Assembly (NCBI RefSeq): GCF_000292345.1
Contig: NZ_ALOU01000021.1
Coordinates: 62,001 to 126,000, forward strand
Reading direction: 5' to 3'
Source of the DNA: Cupriavidus sp. BIS7
GTDB lineage: Bacteria > Pseudomonadota > Gammaproteobacteria > Burkholderiales > Burkholderiaceae
DNA length: 64,000 nt
Below the pieces are notes generated by a model that was not told where the DNA came from, did no database searches, and worked only from the letters and a program-made list of their open reading frames with translations. This document shows positions 26,566-35,128 of the stretch, piece after piece (the first letter of the stretch is position 1; each line of letters begins with the position of its first letter). Both the position numbers and the translations under genes were made by a program.

Positions 26566-28272
26566 TCACCTGGGGCTGAGTCCGAGTTCCTGCGTCATCT
26601 GGTCCCGCATGACGAACTTCTGCACCTTGCCGGTGATCGTCATGGGCATCTCGTCGACAAAGCGAATGTAACGGGGGATCTTGTAGTGGGCAATCTGGTC
26701 GCGGCAGTAATCGCGAATTTCTTCCTCGGTGGCGCTCTGGCCCGGCTTCAGCACGATCCATGCGCAGACCTCCTCGCCGTACTTCTGGTCCGGTACGCCG
26801 AAGACCTGGACCGACTGGACCTTCGGGTGCCGGAACAGGAATTCCTCGATCTCGCGCGGATAGACGTTCTCGCCGCCACGAATCAGCATGTCCTTCACGC
26901 GGCCGACGATGTTGCAGTAGCCCTGTTCGTCGATCGTGGCCAGGTCGCCAGTGTGCATCCAGCCATCGCGGATCGATTCCTGCGTTCTGGCTTCGTCGTC
27001 CCAGTAGCCAAGCATCACGGAGTAGCCGCGCGTGCAGAGTTCCCCGGTTGCGCCGACAGGCAGGATCTGACCGTCCACGTCCACCACCTTGCATTCGAGG
27101 TGCGGCTGCACGCGGCCGACCGTCGACACGCGCTTGTCGATCGGATCGTCGGTGGCGCTCTGGAACGACACCGGGCTGGTTTCGGTCATGCCGTATGCGA
27201 TCGTGACTTCAGCCATATGCATGTCCGACACCACGCGCTTCATCACTTCCACCGGACACGGCGCGCCAGCCATGATGCCGGTGCGCAGGCTGGAGAAATC
27301 GTACTTGGCGAAGTCGGGGTCGTCGAGCTGGGCGATGAACATCGTCGGCACGCCATGCAACGCGGTGCAGCGCTCCTCGCTGACGGCGGCCATGGTGGCG
27401 CCGGGCTGGAATGCCTCGCCCGGGAACACCATGCAGGCGCCGGTGGACACGCACGCCAGTACGCCAAGCACCATGCCGAAGCAGTGGTAGAACGGCACCG
27501 GGATGCAGAGCTTGTCCTGTTCGGAAAAGCGCATGGCGCCCGCGATGTAGCGGCCGTTATTGACGATGTTGCGGTGCGTGAGCGTGGCGCCCTTCGGCGC
27601 GCCGGTGGTGCCGCTCGTGAACTGGATATTGATCGGGTCGCGCGCGCCCAGCCCTGCGGTGATGTCGTCCAGCACCTGCTTTGGCACGTCCGCGCCGCGT
27701 TCGAGCAGCCCGTTGAAGGTCAGCATGCCGGGCGTCGGCAAGTCTTCCATGCGGATCACCCAGCGCAGCATTGGCAGCCGGGCCGCATTCAGCGCGCCGG
27801 GTTCGGCCTGGGCCAGTTCCGGGGCCAGTGTCTGGAGCATCTCCAGGTAGCGCGAGGTCTTGAACACTTCCGGCGCGATGATCGCCTTGCATCCGACCTT
27901 GTTCAGCGCGTATTCGAGTTCGGCGAGCCGGTAGGCCGGATTGATGTTGACCATGACCAGGCCAACCCGGGCCGTGGCGAACTGCGTCAGCAGCCATTCC
28001 ACGCGATTTGGCGACCAGATGCCGACGCGGTCACCCTTGCGCAAGCCCAGCGCATGCAGACCCGCGGCCATCCGGTCCACCGCCGCGCTGAACTCGTTCC
28101 AGGTCCAGCGGACGTTCTGCTCCCGGAACACCACCGCCGGCCGGTTGCCGAAGCGCCCCACGGTGCTGGCCAGCAGTTCCGGCACGGTCTGCTCGCTGAG
28201 TGGGGGTGAAACGTCACCTTTTACGTAGGAAAGTCCCCCGCTGGGCAGCAAGGTACCGGGTTGCATCGCCAT
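26566..28272 (-). CDS. AMP-forming acyl-CoA synthetase (FadD/LiuE-cluster type)
   Basis: The 568-residue enzyme has the adenylate-forming signatures: P-loop [13 protein letters not shown] (near residue 215), [10 protein letters not shown] (near 355), the GDLA...GR hinge ([18 protein letters not shown]) and the C-terminal lysine loop [11 protein letters not shown]. It activates a carboxylic acid to the CoA ester. In Burkholderiales leucine/isovalerate clusters such a gene is first in the operon and probably feeds isovalerate, methylcrotonate or medium-chain acids, but the substrate is not visible. It is divergent from tetR (28508), with candidate operators in the 235-bp gap. Confidence 0.88.
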   Translation of the reverse strand: MAMQPGTLLPSGGLSYVKGDVSPPLSEQTVPELLASTVGRFGNRPAVVFREQNVRWTWNEFSAAVDRMAAGLHALGLRKGDRVGIWSPNRVEWLLTQFATARVGLVMVNINPAYRLAELEYALNKVGCKAIIAPEVFKTSRYLEMLQTLAPELAQAEPGALNAARLPMLRWVIRMEDLPTPGMLTFNGLLERGADVPKQVLDDITAGLGARDPINIQFTSGTTGAPKGATLTHRNIVNNGRYIAGAMRFSEQDKLCIPVPFYHCFGMVLGVLACVSTGACMVFPGEAFQPGATMAAVSEERCTALHGVPTMFIAQLDDPDFAKYDFSSLRTGIMAGAPCPVEVMKRVVSDMHMAEVTIAYGMTETSPVSFQSATDDPIDKRVSTVGRVQPHLECKVVDVDGQILPVGATGELCTRGYSVMLGYWDDEARTQESIRDGWMHTGDLATIDEQGYCNIVGRVKDMLIRGGENVYPREIEEFLFRHPKVQSVQVFGVPDQKYGEEVCAWIVLKPGQSATEEEIRDYCRDQIAHYKIPRYIRFVDEMPMTITGKVQKFVMRDQMTQELGLSPR

Positions 28273-28306
28273 ACTTGTCTCCTGTCGCGGCCGGATGTAT
28301 TGTGAG

Positions 28307-28321
28307 TTGAGTGATACTCAA
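28307..28321. promoter_or_regulatory. Candidate TetR operator, perfect palindrome
   Basis: TTGAGTGATACTCAA is a perfect 6-bp inverted repeat around a 3-base spacer, 35 bp upstream of the acyl-CoA synthetase start and within the divergent gap to tetR. Such a half-site size suits a TetR-family dimer. Assignment to the neighbouring TetR protein is inference. Confidence 0.6.
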
Positions 28322-28407
28322 TGCACGGTATCCGGGTCTGTTGAGCTTTTTTCTAGGGATACGATGCGGAAAATGTATACGCTGCCTGTGCAAAGAGCAA
28401 TTAAAAT

Positions 28408-28422
28408 TTGAGTATAGGTCAA
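28408..28422. promoter_or_regulatory. Second, imperfect copy of the candidate operator
   Basis: TTGAGTATAGGTCAA keeps the left half-site TTGAGT of the 28307 site and an imperfect right half (GGTCAA). It is nearer the tetR start and upstream of a TATAAT-like box at 28473-28478, so a repressor could control both directions from the two sites. Confidence 0.45.
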
Positions 28423-28507
28423 CTTTTTGGCGGCCAGGGGCGGAAGGGCGACGCGGCGGCGGGCGCGCCCTCTATAATTCCCGGCCACCACAGTTCAGGG
28501 AACGCAA

Positions 28508-29224
28508 ATGCAGCAGACCGTGAATCAGCGTCGCATCCCGGCAGGGGCCAAGGCCGAACAGCGCATTCGCGACATCCTGCGGGCGGGCCGCGAGGTCTTT
28601 GCCGAACTCGGCTACGAGCGGGCGACCACCACCGAGATCGCGCAGCGGCTGGGCATATCCGAAGGCACGATCTTCACGTACTTCCACAGCAAGCGGGATC
28701 TCTGTGTTCGCGTTATCCAGGACTGGTATGACGAGATCATTGCCGCGATGGAAGGCGGCATGCCGCAGGAGGGCAGCGCCAGGGCCAAGCTCGAGTTCTT
28801 CATCGGCACGCACCTGCGCCTGTTCCTGATCCACGGAACGGGTCTCTGCGCGCTGGTCCTGTCGGAGGGGCGCGCCAAGGGGCAGGGGCTCGAAGAAGTG
28901 TTCGTGCCGCTGCAACGCCGCTATACCGCGCCGCTCATGGAGCTGCTGGCCACCGCGCAGGCGCGCGGCGAGATTCGGGCCGATATGTCGCTGCGGCTGA
29001 TGCGCTCGGCCATTCTGGGGCCGATGGAGCACATTCTCTGGGATGCGATCGTAAGCGGTCGCCCGGTCGATATCGATCGCACCACGCAGGACATGATCTC
29101 GCTGCTGTGGCCTGCTCTGCAGCCGCAGGACCTGCAGGCCGCCGCGCTGAAGCAGTTCTATGGCGATGTCAGCGCAGCGCTGGCGCGGGCGCAGGCGGCT
29201 GGCGAATCAGACAGTTCCTCCTAA
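28508..29224 (+). CDS. TetR-family transcriptional regulator
   Basis: The 238-residue protein has a TetR DNA-binding domain at residues 18-65 (AEQRIRDILRAGREVFAELG then TTEIAQRLGISEGTIFTYF and HSKRDL) and a larger ligand-binding domain without a recognisable ligand site. It is divergent from the acyl-CoA synthetase/leucine operon and most likely represses it in the absence of an acyl-CoA, as usual for this family. The ATG at 28508 has AGGGAA upstream. An IS30-type remnant begins exactly at its stop codon, so its last few residues (ESDSSS) may have been altered by the insertion. Confidence 0.85.
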   Translation: MQQTVNQRRIPAGAKAEQRIRDILRAGREVFAELGYERATTTEIAQRLGISEGTIFTYFHSKRDLCVRVIQDWYDEIIAAMEGGMPQEGSARAKLEFFIGTHLRLFLIHGTGLCALVLSEGRAKGQGLEEVFVPLQRRYTAPLMELLATAQARGEIRADMSLRLMRSAILGPMEHILWDAIVSGRPVDIDRTTQDMISLLWPALQPQDLQAAALKQFYGDVSAALARAQAAGESDSSS

Positions 29225-29357
29225 AAGGAACCGATCTCCCTGTCCGCAAGCCAGGCTCACTGCAATAGCCAGGCGACTCAATAAACGCCTCCGCAAGACG
29301 CTGAACTTGGATACACCGGCTGAACGATTCCATCAAGCTGCTGCGTTGACCGGTTGA
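29224..29357 (+). pseudogene. IS30-family transposase remnant (C-terminal end, frameshifted)
   Basis: One frame reads KGTDLPVRKPGSLQ, the next reads LTAIARRLNKRLRKTLNLDT then PAERFHQ. Both fit the C-terminal end of IS30-type transposases (..KGTDLS...L..IA..LN.RPRKTL...TP.E.F). A frameshift separates them and the catalytic DDE core is missing. It begins at the tetR stop codon. It is dead and marks an old insertion. Confidence 0.65.
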
Positions 29358-29520
29358 ATCCACAAGCCAAAGCGGACTTTCGCCGTCGCCAGAATCGGCC
29401 GCTCCGCAGAACGCGTGTCCCCGTTCCCAGGGGCATCAGATCACACCTGCTACCTAAAAGTGCGACGGCCATTTTGAGGCTCTCAAGCGAACCATGCTCG
29501 AGATCGTGGTCCACGCTTCC

Positions 29521-29560
29521 GCCCCTCCGCCCCTCCGCCCCTCCGCCCCTCCGCCCCTCC
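29521..29560. repeat. Five perfect 8-bp tandem repeats
   Basis: The unit GCCCCTCC occurs five times with no mismatch in the non-coding scar between tetR and the MFS transporter gene. A multiple-of-eight unit in non-coding DNA could vary by slippage, but no gene reads through it. Confidence 0.85.
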
Positions 29561-29649
29561 AAGCCGACTTTGGCTGCGACGTCAGTTCGCGCCTGCCGCG
29601 GGCCTGCTGCCGCTCACCAGCATCCTGGTGGATGCCGGTTTTACGGCGC

Positions 29650-29944
29650 AGTAGAACGGATTGACTCCGCGGCCACAAGCGGTCCAGTGCTTACCCTAAG
29701 TCGCGGATCGCTGTCGTAAAAAGCCAAGTTCGAGACGTGTGCGGATAAGCAGCAAGCATCGACAGGTCGGATGATCTGGCGCACGAGATCCCTGCCAAGG
29801 GATCCCTCCCTTGTCGAACGTGACATCCACGGCCATGGCTTCACGCACGACAGTGATCAAGGGGCCATTCGCGTTCACGTCAACGTCACCACGCAAGTAT
29901 CGAGATGCTTGAGATGACATTGATGTCCAAAGGCGGGGCGGCAC
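29650..29944 (-). pseudogene. Possible LysR-family regulator remnant (C-terminal part, frameshifted)
   Basis: One minus frame reads DVDVNANGPLITVVREAM then DKGGI, like the LysR effector-domain pattern (v.v.GPL..nd.eam...a.dG.GI). A neighbouring frame then reads RDLVRQIIRP and NLAFYDSDPRLR, like the final LysR strands. It would be the divergent regulator of the MFS operon, now broken, with its DNA-binding part missing. The match is weak. Confidence 0.3.
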
Positions 29945-29984
29945 TCTTGGTCACGAGTTTCGAGAATCAACGTAGGAGACAGAA

Positions 29985-31310
29985 GTGAATCTTGATACGA
30001 GCAATGCGATACCGGTTGCGCGAGCGAAGGCCCGCACTGATGCGAGGATCTACGCCTGGGTAGTATTTGCCCTGATGTTTTGCCTGATGTTGTCTGACTA
30101 CATGTCGCGGCAGGCAATCAATGCATTGTTTCCGCTTCTGAAAGTGCAGTGGCAGGTTTCCGATACACAGCTCGGCTCGATCAGCAGCATAGTGCCGTTG
30201 ACGGTCGGGGTGCTGACCCTCCCATTCTCGATCATCGCGGACCGCTGGGGACGTGTGAAAAGCATCGCACTGATGGTCGCAGTGTGGAGCGTCGCCACGC
30301 TCGGTTGCGCCATCGCCAGCAGCTACCACGAGATGGTCGTCGCACGCTTCTTCGTTGGTATTGGCGAGGCTGCCTACGGCAGCGTCGGGTTCGCCATGCT
30401 CCTGAGCATCTTCCCAAAGCACATGCGGTCTAGCGTTTCCGGCGGCTTTACGTCGGCAGGCGCATTTGGCTCGGTGCTTGGGGTTTCGCTTTCCGGCCTG
30501 ATCGCGACGCACTTTGGATGGCGCTGGTCGATGGGAATCATGGCAGTCATTGGTTTTGTACTCGTGATCATCTATTGCGGCGTGGTCACGGAAAAGAGGC
30601 TTGCGGCGGCGCAACCGGACGATGTAAAGGGAACCACGGGGCATGGGCATGTGAAACTGTCACCGGGTGCTCTGTTCTCTGGCGTGTTTCCCAGCCGTTC
30701 CGTCTTTTGTGCGTATCTCGGCTGCGCCCTGCAGGTCTTCATTCAGGGCACTCTTTTTGTATGGTTGCCCAGCTACCTGAATCGCTACTGGGGCATGCCC
30801 GTCAGCGAGGCTGCCGTTGTTGCGGCGGGACTTGTCCTGGCCAGCGCCGTGGGCCAACTCGTGTGCGGTGTGGCGACCGATCGCGTCAGCGGGGATTCCC
30901 TGCTCAAGCGGTGGAACATGGCCATTGGCTATTGCCTGGCGCTAGGCACGCTGCTCGCAATTGCGTTACGCATGCCGCATGGCAATTTGCAACTGGTGCT
31001 CCTGGTTCCCGGGGTGTTCTTCCTCGCCAGCTCCTGGAGCACCTGTAGCGCGATCCTTGCCGGGTCCACACCGCCAGCGATTCATGGCTCGGTGTTTGCC
31101 ACGCTGACGTTGTTCAACAACATCCTGGGCCTCGCCGCAGGCCCCATTGTCACCGGCATGGTGGCGGACGCGGTTGGTCTTGAGGTCGCCATGCGCTGGC
31201 TTCCGCTGGCGGCAGTTCTGCCCTTTACCGTATTCGCTGTTGGCAGGTGGTGTTTTGTCGCGGAAAGCAGGGGCTCAGACCCCTTGCTTCGCCACTCCCC
31301 GGCGACTTGA
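29985..31310 (+). CDS. Major facilitator superfamily transporter
   Basis: The 441-residue protein has 12 predicted membrane helices in two halves, with the MFS signature ADRWGRVKSIA in loop 2-3 and GVATDRVSG in loop 8-9. A DYMSRQAINALFPLLK stretch in TM1 resembles the ACS/spinster-like branch of small organic-anion permeases. The GTG at 29985 has AGGAGA upstream. It starts the gene set followed by a Bug-type binding protein and a TauD-type dioxygenase, so it probably imports their substrate. What that is cannot be read. Confidence 0.88.
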   Translation: MNLDTSNAIPVARAKARTDARIYAWVVFALMFCLMLSDYMSRQAINALFPLLKVQWQVSDTQLGSISSIVPLTVGVLTLPFSIIADRWGRVKSIALMVAVWSVATLGCAIASSYHEMVVARFFVGIGEAAYGSVGFAMLLSIFPKHMRSSVSGGFTSAGAFGSVLGVSLSGLIATHFGWRWSMGIMAVIGFVLVIIYCGVVTEKRLAAAQPDDVKGTTGHGHVKLSPGALFSGVFPSRSVFCAYLGCALQVFIQGTLFVWLPSYLNRYWGMPVSEAAVVAAGLVLASAVGQLVCGVATDRVSGDSLLKRWNMAIGYCLALGTLLAIALRMPHGNLQLVLLVPGVFFLASSWSTCSAILAGSTPPAIHGSVFATLTLFNNILGLAAGPIVTGMVADAVGLEVAMRWLPLAAVLPFTVFAVGRWCFVAESRGSDPLLRHSPAT

Positions 31311-31441
31311 TGGATGCCGTGGGCAGCCTGACCAGTGTGAGTTCGCGATCCAATCGCCGGAGATCGGTCGTCACCAATGCTCCGGCGTTGATGCAGCGCA
31401 GGAAGCGCGGCGGACAATCGTCACAAGGAAGGAGGAAGACA

Positions 31442-32434
31442 ATGGCATTACACATGCGAACGCTAGTTGCAACCGTCTTGTGCGCCACGGCGCTGGTTGT
31501 CTCGTACAGTCCAGGCCGGGCGCAGGCTCAGGAAAATTGGCCCACGCACCCGATTCAACTTATCGTGGCTTCGTCAGCCGGCTCGGGAACCGATGCCCTG
31601 GCCCGCATCATGGCCAAGCGCCTGTCCGAATCGCTCAAGCAGCCAGTGCTGGTTGACAATCGGCCTGGCGGCAGCGGCGTTATCGGTACGAACGCCGTTG
31701 CCAAGGCACCTGCAGACGGCTACACGCTCCTCTACACCACCGCGTCGAACATCGTGGTGTCCCCGGCTGTCCTCAAGTCTGTCCCGGATCCGAGAAAGAG
31801 CCTGATGCCCGTTGCGCAGACTGCGGTGGGCGGCATATTCCTGCTGGTAAGCCCCGACCTGCCGGTTCAAAACCTGCCGGAGCTTGTCCAGTTCGTGAAG
31901 TCGCATCCCGGTCAATACAGCTATGGTTCGCAGACCGTCGGTTCCGCCGGGAATCTGATGATGGAATGGCTCAAGATGCAGACCGGCATGAAGACTGATC
32001 ACGTTGCATATCGAACTGCAACTCAGCTTCTCACCGAGCTTTCTTCCGGGGTCCTGAAGATCGCCTTTGCCGACCCCGCCGCGCCAGTGCCGTTCCTGCG
32101 TTCAGGGAAGGTCCGTGCTATCGCCATTGCCGGCAACGCGCATGCCCCGCAGTTTCCCGCCGTCAAGACGATGGGTGAGCAGGGTTACAAGTTCGATGCG
32201 GTGGGGTGGTTCGGGGTCTTTGCGCCGGCGGGGACGGACCCTGCGATCGTGAAGCGGTTGAACGACGAGATCAACAAGGTGCAAACCGATCCGGGCATGG
32301 CCGCGATGATGAACACCATGAACTTCGCACCGCCCCCGGTGACGACTCCGGCCCAGTTCACCAGCATCGTCGACAGGGACATGAAGGTGTGGGCAAAGAT
32401 TGCCGCCGACGCGAGCATCAAGATTGACGATTGA
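31442..32434 (+). CDS. Bug/TctC-family periplasmic solute-binding protein
   Basis: The 330-residue protein has a Sec signal (residues 1-28, cut near AQA-QENW) and the Bug fold markers WPTHPIQLIVASSAGSGTDA, VLVDNRPGGSGVIGTN and AKAPADGYTLLYTT. Family members bind carboxylates for tripartite tricarboxylate transporters. AAGGAGG precedes the ATG at 31442. No TctA/TctB membrane genes are present, so it is an orphan binding protein, typical of Burkholderiales. It lies between the MFS gene and a dioxygenase gene and probably senses or concentrates their substrate. Confidence 0.88.
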   Translation: MALHMRTLVATVLCATALVVSYSPGRAQAQENWPTHPIQLIVASSAGSGTDALARIMAKRLSESLKQPVLVDNRPGGSGVIGTNAVAKAPADGYTLLYTTASNIVVSPAVLKSVPDPRKSLMPVAQTAVGGIFLLVSPDLPVQNLPELVQFVKSHPGQYSYGSQTVGSAGNLMMEWLKMQTGMKTDHVAYRTATQLLTELSSGVLKIAFADPAAPVPFLRSGKVRAIAIAGNAHAPQFPAVKTMGEQGYKFDAVGWFGVFAPAGTDPAIVKRLNDEINKVQTDPGMAAMMNTMNFAPPPVTTPAQFTSIVDRDMKVWAKIAADASIKIDD

Positions 32435-32467
32435 TTCCTCAATCAGTCCAGATCCGGAAAGGTTCAA

Positions 32468-33313
32468 ATGATCAAGGTTGAAAAGCTGACCCGCTGCATT
32501 GGCGCTGAAGTATCGGGGGTAGATCTGGGCGATGCATCGCGGGATCCATCCTTGTTTGCGGAGATCAAGGCGCTGCTGCTGCAGCACCGGGTCATCTTCT
32601 TCAGGGACCAGCAGATTACCCGTGCAGAGCATGTGGCGTTCGCCAGGAGGTTCGGTGAACTCGAGGACCATCCGGTCGCCGGAAGCGATCCGGAACATCC
32701 CGGCCTGGTCCGCATCTACCGGTCAGAGGAAAAGAACCCTCACGAGAACAACTACCACACCGATGGGCAATGGCGCCCGAACCCGACGATGGGCGCCGTG
32801 CTGCGCTGCATCGAGTGCCCGGATGACGGGGGAGACACCATTTGGGTCAATATGGTCGAAGCCTATGAGCGCTTGCCCGGCGAGATCAAGCAGAAGATCG
32901 CCGGGCTGAAGGCGAAGAGCAATATCGAGCATTCCTTCGGTGCGGCAATGCCGCCGGAGAAGCGCGCCAAACTGGCCGCGGAAAATCCGGAAGTGGAACA
33001 TCCGGTTGTTCGCACGCACCCCGAGACAGGGGAGAAGATCCTCTACGTAGGCAGCCACACCACGCACTTTTCGAACTTCCACACAGTCGATAACGTGCGC
33101 TTCGGCCTGGACAAGACGCCTGGTGCAGCGCAGTTGCTGAGCTATCTGCAGGCCCAGGCTTCGATTCCCGAGTTCCAGGTGCGATTCCGCTGGCGACCGA
33201 ACAGCGTCGCCGTCTGGGACAACCGCGCGACCCAGCACTATGCCGTCATGGACTACTGGCCCGAGCCGCGAAAGATGGAGCGCGCCGCCATCATCGGCGA
33301 CAAGCCGTTTTGA
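32468..33313 (+). CDS. TauD/TfdA-family 2-oxoglutarate-dependent dioxygenase
   Basis: The 281-residue enzyme has the iron ligands H97-T-D99 (NNYHTDGQW) and H257 (TQHYAVMDYW) and the 2-oxoglutarate-binding Arg (R268, in EPRKMER). The family hydroxylates and cleaves sulfonates (TauD), phenoxyacetates (TfdA) or related compounds. AAAGG precedes the ATG. It follows the binding-protein gene by 33 bp. With an MFS importer and a carboxylate-type binding protein beside it, a carboxylate such as an aryloxy- or sulfo-acid is a reasonable guess, not shown. Confidence 0.88.
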   Translation: MIKVEKLTRCIGAEVSGVDLGDASRDPSLFAEIKALLLQHRVIFFRDQQITRAEHVAFARRFGELEDHPVAGSDPEHPGLVRIYRSEEKNPHENNYHTDGQWRPNPTMGAVLRCIECPDDGGDTIWVNMVEAYERLPGEIKQKIAGLKAKSNIEHSFGAAMPPEKRAKLAAENPEVEHPVVRTHPETGEKILYVGSHTTHFSNFHTVDNVRFGLDKTPGAAQLLSYLQAQASIPEFQVRFRWRPNSVAVWDNRATQHYAVMDYWPEPRKMERAAIIGDKPF

Positions 33314-33404
33314 TTGCCATTCAGCACGTTCACCGTAGCTGCACGAATCCACCGCCGCCTCCACGAAATCCGCGGCGATTCACCTGCCGTTCGTAAGCAA
33401 ATCA

Positions 33405-34532
33405 CTAGCGAATCGGCCGGCGCAGGAGATCATCGATGAGTGCCGTATAGCTGGCGACCACGCCGGGATTGTTCGGCAAGTAGCGTTCAATCATGTAGCG
33501 CTGCCGATCACGGTAGGCGACTGGATCGGCGCCATGATTGTCGATCGATTCGAGCACCCTGCGGGCGCCTTCATGCACGTCATTGCCGCGGTAGTAATAG
33601 CCAAGGTCGGCACACAAGGTCGCGTTATGTACCAGCGGATAGCCCTGCCAGCAAACCTCGAGGTAAAAATAATTCAACGGGTTCTCGAACTGGTGCGAAA
33701 TTACGATATCGGTGTTCGTCGCAAGAAACGCCGGTGTATCGTAGCGCCCGAGAAAGACCGCCTTGTGTGTGCGCACAATGTCGAGTTGATTCATCAGGGC
33801 GATGAAGTCGAGATTGTTCTGTGCCAGGGGTAACGCGTTTGTGACCTGAAGCAGTTCGATGTCTCCGGGGCGTTCACGGTAAGCGAGTTCCGCAATCAGG
33901 ACCGGATACAGGCAGAACTTCACGATATTGATGTTCGGCTCCATCACGGAAAGCCTGCGCGGCCGGTCAAGCGGGTGACAAACGCCACCGTCCGGCAACT
34001 CCCGCGCGCGCGCCTCGAGAAAGACTGGGCTCCAGACGAACGGTGCCACACGAGCAGAATGCCGGCGCAGCACTTCGAAGAACGGCTGGCTATTGCTGGC
34101 CACCTGGGGAATGACCCAGATATCGTCATAGCGCTGGTTGACGAAAAGATTTGCACCCCAGAGTTGCTTGCCGGAAAGCATCGCTTCCACTGCGTGGATG
34201 TATTCGAAGCCGCAGCAATATGACACGATCCGTGCACCGCGGCGCTTCAGGTAGTCGGTGCGGGCGGCATCGAGCTGGCCGCCAAGCTCGATTACGAGAT
34301 CAATCTGATCCTTGGCATCCTCGAACGAGAAGGTTGGCCAGCGGCCGAGGTCCCACGGCAAATCCCTGGTGACGGGGGTCTCCGTCGTGTTGACAAGCAC
34401 CGTCTGCGCAACCCCGGCGCAATGGCGAAGCGTCTCCGCAAGGAAGACGGCATTCTGTTTGATGCCGTTATTCCAGATCGATTCGTCGGCTTGATGCAGG
34501 CCGATGGTGATGCCGATACGCAAGCCTCTCAT
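33405..34532 (-). CDS. DUF2827 protein, putative GT-B-type glycosyltransferase (paralog 3)
   Basis: The 375-residue protein belongs with two upstream paralogs. Shared blocks are an N-terminal SIWNNGIKQNAVFLAE, a middle EPNINIVKFCLYPVLIAEL, SQLDIVR-like NQLDIVRTHK, and C-terminal HQFENPLNYFYLE plus GYPLVHN and GYYYRG. The E-P-N-I...E spacing and the Y.E...GYPLVHN donor-site-like block resemble the C-terminal half of GT-B glycosyltransferases, so the activity is an inference. No signal peptide, so cytoplasmic. It overlaps the upstream secreted-protein gene by 4 bp and is the last gene of the operon. Confidence 0.7.
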   Translation of the reverse strand: MRGLRIGITIGLHQADESIWNNGIKQNAVFLAETLRHCAGVAQTVLVNTTETPVTRDLPWDLGRWPTFSFEDAKDQIDLVIELGGQLDAARTDYLKRRGARIVSYCCGFEYIHAVEAMLSGKQLWGANLFVNQRYDDIWVIPQVASNSQPFFEVLRRHSARVAPFVWSPVFLEARARELPDGGVCHPLDRPRRLSVMEPNINIVKFCLYPVLIAELAYRERPGDIELLQVTNALPLAQNNLDFIALMNQLDIVRTHKAVFLGRYDTPAFLATNTDIVISHQFENPLNYFYLEVCWQGYPLVHNATLCADLGYYYRGNDVHEGARRVLESIDNHGADPVAYRDRQRYMIERYLPNNPGVVASYTALIDDLLRRPIR

Positions 34533-35128
34533 GGGGCTGCTCCGCCGACGGCGGCCCCGGTTGCCGGCACCGAGAATTTCACGAACCGGCGAATCGTCAG
34601 GCAGCCTGGTGGAGCGTCAATCAGCGAGATCGAGGACCCCGGTTCCTGCGCTCTGGTGTAGACAGCCATGTGCGGTAGAAGCTGGGTCATCTGATAACCC
34701 TGCAGGTCCTTTTGCGCGATCTGCTTGCATATGCGATGGTCAAACGCGATGTGCTCGGCCGCAACGGAGCAGGAACCATCGGCCTCCGGGGTTGCCGCCA
34801 CCGACATTGCCGCGTTGCCGTTCGCATGCTCGAGGCCAAGCAGGGAGAAAACCGGCGCCTTGTCCGGCCTGCGGCGGTCCCAGTCAAGCAATACGTCGCT
34901 GTTGCTGGCATCGCGAACCCCGATACCAGCGAGCGCTGAAATCATTGCCAGACATTGATGTACTCCGACGTTGGCAGCTGCGATGGCAAGGGGGTTGCGG
35001 GGTGAGGCCGCCGCGCCAGGTTGCGCGAGCACGCCCTGCGCGCGCACGGTGGTCGCCGCGCCGCCACTTGCGATGAGAATTGTCGCCAGCAAGATGAGGC
35101 GCCCGCGCAATGCAGAGTACTGGGTCAT
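34529..35128 (-). CDS. Small secreted protein of the DUF2827 operon
   Basis: The 199-residue protein has a Sec signal (LILLATILIASGGAATTVRA, cut near VRA-QG) and a mature part with four cysteines (HQCLAM, GSCSVAA, RICKQI, GCLTIRR), probably two disulfides. No family is recognised. It overlaps both neighbours by 4 bp, so it is made together with the DUF2827 proteins. A role outside the cytoplasm, perhaps helping the divergent adhesin, is a guess from context. Confidence 0.65.
   Translation of the reverse strand: MTQYSALRGRLILLATILIASGGAATTVRAQGVLAQPGAAASPRNPLAIAAANVGVHQCLAMISALAGIGVRDASNSDVLLDWDRRRPDKAPVFSLLGLEHANGNAAMSVAATPEADGSCSVAAEHIAFDHRICKQIAQKDLQGYQMTQLLPHMAVYTRAQEPGSSISLIDAPPGCLTIRRFVKFSVPATGAAVGGAAP

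Larger units (their letters stand above)
29358..29984. other. Non-coding scar between the leucine cluster and the transporter-dioxygenase set
   Basis: The first 300 bases hold mobile-element-like debris after the IS30 remnant plus the 8-bp repeats. Short related phrases recur (AAGCGGACTTT, CCGACTTTGGCTGCGACG), which suggests ruined insertion-sequence ends. From about 29650 the minus strand carries a possible LysR remnant. No intact gene is visible. The last bases give the AGGAGA ribosome site of the MFS gene. Confidence 0.6.

Noticed and set aside
24836..26671. A 611-codon open frame on the plus strand opposite mccB
   Set aside because: Antisense shadow of mccB with no domain; the minus-strand gene has complete family motifs.
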